In this document: positions 58,262 to 64,000 of the stretch, piece by piece | Numbering within the stretch: the first letter of the stretch is position 1 | How the letters are laid out: each line of letters opens with the position of its first letter | NCBI RefSeq assembly: GCF_001431425.1 | Contig: NZ_LDJG01000013.1 | Coordinates: 48,382 to 112,381 of the forward strand | DNA length: 64,000 bases | Reading direction: 5' to 3' | Origin: Stenotrophomonas nitritireducens | GTDB lineage: Bacteria; Pseudomonadota; Gammaproteobacteria; Xanthomonadales; Xanthomonadaceae | Notes under the pieces: model-generated | Told to the model about the DNA's origin: nothing | The model's database searches: none | Seen by the model: only the letters and a program-made list of their open reading frames with translations | Program-made: the position numbers and the translations under genes

Positions 58262-58741
58262 ATGAAGATCGAAAAAGACCGCGTCGTCCGTTTCCACTAC
58301 ACCGTTTCCGAAGTCGGCCAGGAGCCGATCGAGAGCTCGAAAGACCGTGAGCCGCTGGCGATCCTGATCGGCCACGGCAACATCATCCCGGGCCTGGAGA
58401 CGGCGATGATGGACAAGGAAGCCGGCGAGAGCTTCGGCGTGGACGTGAAGTCGGCCGACGCCTACGGCGAGCGCCGCGAGGGCCTGACCCAGCGCGTGCC
58501 GAAGAAGCACTTCGGCGAGACCCGCCTGGTCCCGGGCCAGCAGGTGATCCTGCAGACCAACTTCGGCCCGCGTGCCGTCACCGTCGAGAAGGTCGGCATG
58601 ACCGTGGTCGACGTCGATCTGAACCACCCGATGGCCGGCAAGGACCTGCATTTCGACGTGGAGATCGTCGAGGTCCGCGAGGCCAGCGAGGAAGAAGTGC
58701 AGCACGGCCACGTGCATGGCGACGGCGGCCACCACCACTGA
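58262..58741 (+). CDS. slyD: SlyD-type FKBP peptidyl-prolyl isomerase
   Basis: The 159-residue protein begins MKIEKDRVVRFHYTVSEVG, with the FKBP segments ILIGHGNIIPGLETAMM and GESFGVDVKSADAYGERRE. An inserted chaperone flap (residues about 70-130; VPGQQVILQTNFGPRAVTVE) is typical of SlyD. The C-terminus is His-rich (HGHVHGDGGHHH), shorter than in E. coli, and likely binds nickel or zinc. ATG 58262 was preferred to TTG 58256. Confidence 0.94.
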   Translation: MKIEKDRVVRFHYTVSEVGQEPIESSKDREPLAILIGHGNIIPGLETAMMDKEAGESFGVDVKSADAYGERREGLTQRVPKKHFGETRLVPGQQVILQTNFGPRAVTVEKVGMTVVDVDLNHPMAGKDLHFDVEIVEVREASEEEVQHGHVHGDGGHHH

Positions 58742-58864
58742 TCGCCGACCGGCAGCACGACAGCGAACGGCCCGCCCTGTGCGGGCCGTTTCGTTTCCGG
58801 AAGGCGGACGGTGGCGATGGGCGCATGCTCTAATCGCCGGTCCATCCACGGGGGAACCACGGAC

Positions 58865-60079
58865 GTGTCCATCGCCACCTTCCAGCCCATCGCGCCGGAC
58901 GAGCGCATCGCCACGCTCGACGTGCTGCGCGGACTGGCGCTGCTGGGCATCCTGCTGATGAACATGGAGGGCTTCGCCGGCCCGCTGGACCTGTCCACCA
59001 CCGGCATCGACCCGCACTGGCAGGGCCTGGACCGCTGGGCGGACGCCTTCGTCTACATCTTCGTGCAGGGCAAGTTCTTCACCCTGTTCTCGCTGCTGTT
59101 CGGCGCCGGCTTCGCGGTGATGGCGCAGCGCGCCGAGGCCGCCGGGCACGACTTCACCCGCTTCTACCTGCGCCGCAGCCTGGGCCTGCTGGGCATCGGC
59201 CTGGCGCACGCGCTGCTGCTGTGGTCCGGTGACATCCTGGTCGCCTATGCCCTGCTGTCCTTCCTGTTGCTGGCCTTCCGCGAGGCACCGCGCGCCTGGC
59301 TGCCGGCGATGGGCGTGCTCGCATACCTGGCCGCGGTTGGATTGATGCTGCTGCTGGGCGCGCTGATGATGCTGGTGCCGGCCGAGACCACGGCCGCGCA
59401 GGCGGCGCACGCGCAGGCCGCGATCGAGGCGCAGCGGCAGGCCTATGGGCACGGCACCTATCCGCAGGCGGTGCTGCAGCGGCTGCGCGATTTCGGCACG
59501 GCGCTGGGCGCATTGCTGGTGGTGGGGCCGCAGGTGCTGGGCATGTTCCTGATCGGCAGCTGGTTCGCGCGCAGTGGCGCCATCGCCAGGCCCGAAGGAT
59601 ACCGGCGCCTGTTCGCCTGGCTGCGCTGGGGCGCCCTGCCGCTGGGCCTGGCCCTGATGCTGGCCAGCGCGTGGTACCAGCCAGGGCTGGCGCCGGGGCG
59701 GTTCGACCTGCGCTCGGCCGCGGCCTATGCCGCCACCTCCGTCGCCGGCCTGTTGATGTGCCTGGGCTATCTGGCCTGGGGCGTGCGCTGGAGTCATGCG
59801 CTGCGCGGGCTGGCGCCGGCCGGGCGGATGGCGTTGAGCAACTACCTAGGGCAGTCGCTGGTCTGCACGCTGCTGTTCTACGGCTACGGGCTGGGGTGGT
59901 TCGAACAGATGGGGCGCGCCTGGCAGTTGTTGTTCGCGGTGGCGCTGTTCGCCGCGCAGGTCGGGTTCAGCCGGGCCTGGCTGCGCCGTTTCCGTTTCGG
60001 GCCGATGGAATGGCTGTGGCGGGCGATCACTTATTGGCGCCTGCCGCCGTTGCGCCGCGGCGAAGCGGGAGCGAAGTAA
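58865..60079 (+). CDS. DUF418 family membrane protein
   Basis: The 404-residue protein has about nine or ten membrane segments. The DUF418 hallmark N-terminus is RIATLDVLRGLALLGILLMN, and the C-terminal domain contains GRMALSNYLGQSLVCTLLFY and FGPMEWLWRAITYW. GTG 58865 gives the expected short lead before this motif; ATG 58811 would add 18 unlikely residues. DUF418 proteins are probable transporters or acyltransferase-like membrane proteins with no proven role. Confidence 0.88.
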   Translation: MSIATFQPIAPDERIATLDVLRGLALLGILLMNMEGFAGPLDLSTTGIDPHWQGLDRWADAFVYIFVQGKFFTLFSLLFGAGFAVMAQRAEAAGHDFTRFYLRRSLGLLGIGLAHALLLWSGDILVAYALLSFLLLAFREAPRAWLPAMGVLAYLAAVGLMLLLGALMMLVPAETTAAQAAHAQAAIEAQRQAYGHGTYPQAVLQRLRDFGTALGALLVVGPQVLGMFLIGSWFARSGAIARPEGYRRLFAWLRWGALPLGLALMLASAWYQPGLAPGRFDLRSAAAYAATSVAGLLMCLGYLAWGVRWSHALRGLAPAGRMALSNYLGQSLVCTLLFYGYGLGWFEQMGRAWQLLFAVALFAAQVGFSRAWLRRFRFGPMEWLWRAITYWRLPPLRRGEAGAK

Positions 60080-60208
60080 CCGCAGCGTGGGGGCGGGGCA
60101 TGGCATGCTCGGCCTCGGCATGAGCAGCCGGGTGGACAATCGATGGCCGACTGCACCGCAGGGCGCGCCGATGATCGCCCTTTCCCCACGCAGCAAGGAG
60201 TTACAGCA

Positions 60209-61561
60209 GTGAATACGCGATCGTTCGATGTGGTCGTGCTCGGCGGCGGTTCCGGCGGCCTGGCGGCTTCGTTCCGCGCCGCGTCGCATGGCGCGAAGGT
60301 GGCGATGCTGGAGCCCGCGCCGCTGGGCGGCACCTGCGTCAACGTCGGCTGCGTGCCGAAGAAGGCGATGTGGCTGGCGGCCGACCTTGCCGAACGCATC
60401 GCGCTGGCCTCGCAACTGGGGTTCGACGTGCCGGCGGCGCCGCAGGTGGCATGGCCGCGGCTGCTGCAGCGCCGGCAGCGGTATATCGATGGCATCCACG
60501 CCAGTTACCGCCAGCGGTTGCAGGACACCGGCGTGGCGCACATCGCGCAGCGCGGCCGCCTGCTTGACGCGCGGACGGTGGAGTGCGACGACGGCACCCG
60601 GCTGCACGCCTGGCACATCGTCATCGCCACCGGCTCGCATGCGCTGAAGCCGGACCTGCCGGGTGCGGCGCTGGGCGGCGTATCGGACGATTTCTTCGCC
60701 CTGCAGGCCGCGCCGGCGCGTGTTGCCATCGTCGGCGGCGGCTATATCGCGGTCGAACTGGCCGGCGTGCTGCATGGGCTGGGCAGCGAGGTGACGCTGC
60801 TGGTGCGCGGGCAGCAGCTGCTGTCCGGGTTCGACAGTGAGATGACCGCACAGATGGCGGAAAACCTGCGCCAGCAGGGCATCGACGTGCGCTTCGGGTG
60901 CCGGGTGCAGGCGCTGGAGCGGCATGGCGGCGGCATCCGCGCGCTGTTGCAGGGCGGTCCGGCCGATGCCGTGTTCGATACCGTGCTGTTCGCCACCGGG
61001 CGTGCGCCAAGCACGCATGGACTGGGGCTGGAAACGGCGGGCGTGGCGCTGGATGGACAGGGCGCCATTGCCGTCGATGCCTTCCAGAACACCTCGGTGC
61101 CCGGTGTCTTCGCCGTGGGCGACGTGACCGCGCAGGCGATGCTGACGCCAGTGGCGATCGCCGCTGCGCGCCGGCTGATGGATCGCCTGTACGGCGGCCA
61201 GCCGGACGCGCGGCTGGACTACGACAACGTACCCAGCGTGGTGTTCTCGCACCCGCCGCTGGGCAGCGTCGGCCTGAGCGAGGAGCAGGCGCGCGCGCGT
61301 TTCGATACGGTCAATACGTATCACAGCCGCTTCCGGCCGATGCTGCAGGCGCTCGGCGACGGGCAGGTGCGCACGCTGTTCAAGATGGTCTGCGCCGGCG
61401 TGGACGAGAAGGTCGTCGGCATCCACCTGCTGGGCGAGGGTGCCGACGAGATCCTGCAGGGCTTCGCGGTGGCGTTGAAGGCCGGGGTGACCCGCCGGCA
61501 GATGGAGGACACGGTCGCGATCCACCCGACCTCGGCCGAGGAAGTGGTGCTGATGCGCTGA
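60209..61561 (+). CDS. Glutathione-disulfide reductase-like flavoenzyme
   Basis: The 450-residue pyridine nucleotide-disulfide oxidoreductase starts with GTG 60209 behind AAGGAG. The FAD motif is VVLGGGSGGLAAS, the redox pair is Cys43/Cys48 in GGTCVNVGCVPKK, the NADPH motif is VAIVGGGYIAVELAG and the second FAD motif is GVFAVGDVT. The catalytic HPTSAEE (His439, Glu444) ends the protein. Length and motifs fit GorA, which keeps glutathione reduced in the cytosol; trypanothione/mycothione-type substrates cannot be excluded. Confidence 0.9.
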   Translation: MNTRSFDVVVLGGGSGGLAASFRAASHGAKVAMLEPAPLGGTCVNVGCVPKKAMWLAADLAERIALASQLGFDVPAAPQVAWPRLLQRRQRYIDGIHASYRQRLQDTGVAHIAQRGRLLDARTVECDDGTRLHAWHIVIATGSHALKPDLPGAALGGVSDDFFALQAAPARVAIVGGGYIAVELAGVLHGLGSEVTLLVRGQQLLSGFDSEMTAQMAENLRQQGIDVRFGCRVQALERHGGGIRALLQGGPADAVFDTVLFATGRAPSTHGLGLETAGVALDGQGAIAVDAFQNTSVPGVFAVGDVTAQAMLTPVAIAAARRLMDRLYGGQPDARLDYDNVPSVVFSHPPLGSVGLSEEQARARFDTVNTYHSRFRPMLQALGDGQVRTLFKMVCAGVDEKVVGIHLLGEGADEILQGFAVALKAGVTRRQMEDTVAIHPTSAEEVVLMR

Positions 61562-61615
61562 GCGCGCCACAGGCCGGATAATACCGGGGCCATCTCCCCC
61601 GGATGCCGTCATCAC

Positions 61616-62575
61616 GTGAATGCTTCTTCCAGGCGCGCTGCTGCGCCGGCGCCTGTTTCTTCCCCACTGCCCACCACCTCGCGCCGCCTGCTCGGCAGCG
61701 GTCTGCTGTTGGCTGCGGTCGGCGCCATCGCCGCCTCCGGCAAGGCGGTGATCGTCAAGCTCGCCTACCGCCATGGCGCCGACGCCACCACGCTGCTGGC
61801 GCTGCGGATGCTGGTCGCGCTGCCGTTCTTCGTGGCGATGGGTGCATGGGCTGCGCGCCGGGCGCAGCCGCTGTCGCGCGGCGACCTGTGGCGGGTGGCG
61901 GTGCTGGGCTTCAGCGGCTACTACCTGTCCAGCTACCTGGATTTCCTCGGGCTGCAGTACATCAGCGCCACGCTGGAACGGTTGATCCTCTACCTCAGCC
62001 CGACCCTGGTGGTGCTGATCGCGCTGGTGGTATTGCGGCAGCGGCCGACGCGGCTGCAGGTCGCGGCGCTGCTGGTCAGCTACCTCGGCGTATTGCTGGC
62101 GTTCGGCCACGACATCCAGCTCGAGGGCCGGCGCACGTTGATCGGCTCGGCGCTGGTGTTCGCCAGCGCGCTTAGCTACGCGGTCTATCTGTTCGGCAGC
62201 GGGCAGGCGGTGGCGCGGATCGGCGCGGTGCGCCTCACCGCCTATGCCAGCACCGTGGCCTGCGCGCTGTGCATCGGCCAGTACCTGCTGCTGCAGCCGC
62301 TGGCGGCGCTCGGTCAGCAGCCGGCGCCGGTGTACTGGCTGTCGCTGCTCAACGGCACGGTATGTACGGTGCTGCCGGTGCTGGCGATCATGGTCGGGGT
62401 CAAGCGCATCGGTTCTTCGCTGGCCGCGCAGGTGAGTATGCTGGGTCCGGTATCCACGATTGTGCTGAGCGTATGGCTGCTCGACGAACCGATGGGCCCA
62501 TGGCAGAGCGCCGGCACCGTGCTGGTACTGCTGGGCGTGCTGCTGGTGGGCAGCGGCGTGGCCAGGAAGCGGTGA
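61616..62575 (+). CDS. EamA/DMT family transporter
   Basis: The 319-residue protein has about ten hydrophobic segments arranged as two EamA repeats, for example KAVIVKLAYRHGADATTLLALRM and ERLILYLSPTLVVLIALVVL, then SSLAAQVSMLGPVSTIVLSV and DEPMGPWQ near the end. The start is a GTG at 61616. Drug/metabolite exporters of this kind carry amino acids or other small solutes, and the substrate is not readable here. Its stop overlaps the start of the next gene (GTGA). Confidence 0.88.
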   Translation: MNASSRRAAAPAPVSSPLPTTSRRLLGSGLLLAAVGAIAASGKAVIVKLAYRHGADATTLLALRMLVALPFFVAMGAWAARRAQPLSRGDLWRVAVLGFSGYYLSSYLDFLGLQYISATLERLILYLSPTLVVLIALVVLRQRPTRLQVAALLVSYLGVLLAFGHDIQLEGRRTLIGSALVFASALSYAVYLFGSGQAVARIGAVRLTAYASTVACALCIGQYLLLQPLAALGQQPAPVYWLSLLNGTVCTVLPVLAIMVGVKRIGSSLAAQVSMLGPVSTIVLSVWLLDEPMGPWQSAGTVLVLLGVLLVGSGVARKR

Positions 62576-62916
62576 GCCGCACCGACGACGCCGGCGCGGG
62601 GCACGCACGCATCCTCGCGGTGATCCGCGCCATTCCGCGCGGTCAGGTGATGGGGTATGGCGAAGTCGCGGCCAAGGCCGGCCTGCCGGGCCGCGCGCGG
62701 TTGGTGGCGAAACTGCTCGGTGCCAACGAGGACCGGAGCCTGCCGTGGCACCGCGTGCTGCGTTCGGACGGGCGCATCGCCCTGCCCGAGGGCTCGGCCG
62801 GCTGGCGTGAACAAGGCCAGCGGTTGCGCGCCGAGGGCGTCCAGGTCGAGAACGGCCGGGTCCGGCGCGAGCGGCCGGCACGCGACCTGGATGCGGAGAT
62901 CTGGGCGCCGAGGTAG
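62572..62916 (+). CDS. Alkyltransferase-like protein (ATL, MGMT fold)
   Basis: The 114-residue protein starts with GTG 62572, overlapping the stop of the EamA gene. It has the MGMT winged-helix DNA-binding part (IPRGQVMGYGEVAAKAGLPGRA). The active-site motif PCHR is PWHR here (LPWHRVLRSDGRI), so the acceptor Cys is replaced by Trp. ATL proteins bind O6-alkylguanine without repairing it and hand lesions to nucleotide excision repair. The N-terminal MGMT domain is absent, as expected. Confidence 0.92.
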   Translation: MSRTDDAGAGHARILAVIRAIPRGQVMGYGEVAAKAGLPGRARLVAKLLGANEDRSLPWHRVLRSDGRIALPEGSAGWREQGQRLRAEGVQVENGRVRRERPARDLDAEIWAPR

Positions 62917-63257
62917 TGCCGGAGGGCGTCCTCGCCTTCGCGCCGGCGTCGCATGGGGTGCTTGCAGACCGCAGGCCCGTCCCGCCATCGCTCTTGCCTC
63001 CGCCGCTTTGCGGCCTGCGCCTGGCAATCCCGCGCGATTCTGGCCTGGTGAGGAGGCCGGCCAGCGGCCGGCGCTTGCCCGATAGCGCTCGACCCTTGGT
63101 TCGGTGATCGCACGAAGCAGCGAGGGCATGGAGCGCGGAACGGGACCGGCGGTTGGCCCCCGCAAACCGTGGGGCGTCAGCGCGAAGACGATGACGCAGC
63201 CGCGAAGGCTACGCCGCATCCGCGGCTATCATGGCGGCAGTTCCCAAGGATGCCGCC
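62917..63257. other. Non-coding gap with a REP-like hairpin
   Basis: No credible gene was seen in these 341 nt. The only clear element is the palindrome at 63056-63072, listed separately. The last ~40 nt should hold the rhomboid gene's promoter and AAGGA ribosome-binding site. Confidence 0.5.
63056..63072. repeat. SMAG-like REP hairpin GCCGGCC-AGC-GGCCGGC
   Basis: A perfect 7-bp stem with a 3-nt loop. It matches the core GCCGGCC(G/A)(C/G)(T/C)GGCCGGC of palindromic REP elements abundant in Stenotrophomonas, though the adjacent GTAG tetranucleotide is not seen here. Confidence 0.55.
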
Positions 63258-63926
63258 ATGTTTCCCCGACTGCCCACCGTCACCAAGGCGCTGCTGATCG
63301 CCAACGTCGTCCTGTTCGTCCTGCAGCAGCCTTTCCTGCTGGGGATGCAGACGTTCGAGCCGTTCGTGTTGTGGCCGATCAGCTCCGGCGGTTTCGATCC
63401 ATTCTCGCCGGGGCAGAACTTCCAACCCTGGCAGCTGCTCACCTATGGCTTCCTGCACGGGAGCTTCGGTCACCTGTTCTTCAACATGCTGGCGTTGTTC
63501 ATGTTTGGTGCGCCGCTGGAACTGACCTGGGGCGAGAAGCGCTTCGCGACCTATTACCTGGTATGCGTGGCCGGCGCCGGCCTGTGCCAGCTGCTGGTGG
63601 CGGCGCTGGTGGGCGAGGGAGGAGCTGTGCTGGGCGCATCGGGCGGCGTGTTCGGCCTGCTGCTGGCCTACGGCATGCTGTTCCCGAACCAGCGGGTGAT
63701 GCTGCTGTTCCCGCCGATTCCGATGAAGGCGCGTACCTTCGTCATCGTGTTCGGCGCCATCGAACTGATGCTGGGCTTCACCGGCTGGCAGCCGGGCGTG
63801 GCCCACTTCGCGCACCTGGGCGGCATGCTGTTCGGCTGGCTGCTGATCCGCTACTGGCGCGGGCAGCCGCCGTTCAACAGGCGTGGCGGTGGTGGGCGGC
63901 CGAACCATCTGCGCCGGGTGAAGTGA
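63258..63926 (+). CDS. Rhomboid family intramembrane serine protease
   Basis: The 222-residue protein has six hydrophobic segments. The catalytic Ser128 is in GASGGVFG and the catalytic His186 in VAHFAHLGGMLFG; the HLFFNM motif (His72, Asn76) provides the oxyanion side. ATG 63258 follows AAGGA at proper spacing; an in-frame ATG 27 nt upstream lacks this. Rhomboids cleave membrane proteins within the bilayer, and substrates are unknown. Confidence 0.93.
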   Translation: MFPRLPTVTKALLIANVVLFVLQQPFLLGMQTFEPFVLWPISSGGFDPFSPGQNFQPWQLLTYGFLHGSFGHLFFNMLALFMFGAPLELTWGEKRFATYYLVCVAGAGLCQLLVAALVGEGGAVLGASGGVFGLLLAYGMLFPNQRVMLLFPPIPMKARTFVIVFGAIELMLGFTGWQPGVAHFAHLGGMLFGWLLIRYWRGQPPFNRRGGGGRPNHLRRVK

Positions 63927-63936
63927 AGCGCGTCCC

Positions 63937-63959
63937 GTAGCGCCGGGTAGGGCCCGGCG
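63937..63959. repeat. GTAG-hairpin REP element (SMAG-like)
   Basis: GTAG (63937-63940) is followed by CGCCGGG (63941-63947), a 5-nt loop and CCCGGCG (63953-63959). The GTAG-plus-imperfect-palindrome form is characteristic of Stenotrophomonas REPs. It lies 11 nt after the rhomboid stop. Confidence 0.65.
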
Positions 63960-64000
63960 GGCTTTATCGGTGATGCCCCAGCGGGGCGTTGGCCCGCTCT

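Noticed and set aside
62917..63257. A short coding frame between the ATL and rhomboid genes
   Set aside because: Frames here have biased composition, no ribosome-binding site and no recognisable protein pattern.

Overview
The window is high-GC (roughly two-thirds G+C) gammaproteobacterial chromosome. Gene content and order point to the Xanthomonadaceae/Lysobacteraceae, in the Stenotrophomonas/Pseudoxanthomonas neighbourhood. The evidence is the leuS-lptE-holA-nadD-rsfS-rlmH block, the maf-rng-yhdP-tldD block, a large TonB-dependent receptor, and short GTAG-hairpin REP elements like those common in Stenotrophomonas. No phage, insertion sequence, CRISPR array or rRNA was seen. One tRNA (Asn) is present.

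Layout. (1) 1-8814, minus strand: a Flp/Tad type IVc pilus operon reading flp, cpaA, tadE-like, cpaB, cpaC, tadZ/cpaE, tadA, tadB, tadC and tadD, the last cut by the window edge. A divergent AraC-type regulator (9271-10236) lies across an AT-rich intergenic region holding an inverted repeat. (2) 10425-14844: a trimeric autotransporter adhesin followed by an OmpA-like lipoprotein with a BamE/SmpA-type N-terminus, the arrangement of the AtaA/TpgA pair. (3) 14943-16881: a small membrane protein and a secreted amidohydrolase. (4) 17091-23567: leucyl-tRNA synthetase, LPS assembly, DNA polymerase III delta, NAD synthesis and ribosome genes, ending with tRNA-Asn and a terminator. (5) 23642-28253: a TonB-dependent receptor with its own TonB-like protein, and a SIMPL-domain protein. 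(6) 28467-42507: housekeeping genes (maf, rng, yhdP, tldD, darP, pmbA, ispA, xseB, tilS) with a secreted HExxH protein and a palindromic intergenic element. (7) 42508-49200: a decayed WG-repeat gene, an alkaline phosphatase lipoprotein, a DAACS symporter and a pair of M16 peptidases.

(8) 49330-56567 is the most distinctive region. Six collinear genes encode two small secreted proteins, a repeat-containing Asn/Ala/Gly-rich secreted subunit, a C39-type cysteine protease, a FapE-like protein and a coiled-coil plus beta-barrel outer-membrane protein. Together they match the logic of the Fap functional-amyloid system. The operon is preceded by a near-consensus sigma-54 promoter (GG and GC elements at -24/-12) and a cluster of repeated TGTAAC sites. 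A convergent gene at its far end encodes a sigma-54 enhancer-binding protein. I infer a sigma-54-switched amyloid/biofilm operon.

(9) 56764-63926: two NlpC/P60 hydrolases, SlyD, a DUF418 membrane protein, a glutathione-reductase-like enzyme, an EamA exporter, an alkyltransferase-like DNA-repair protein and a rhomboid protease.

Surface attachment dominates the accessory content. Three separate adhesion systems (Flp pilus, trimeric autotransporter, Fap-like amyloid) lie within 56 kb, two of them beside a dedicated regulator.
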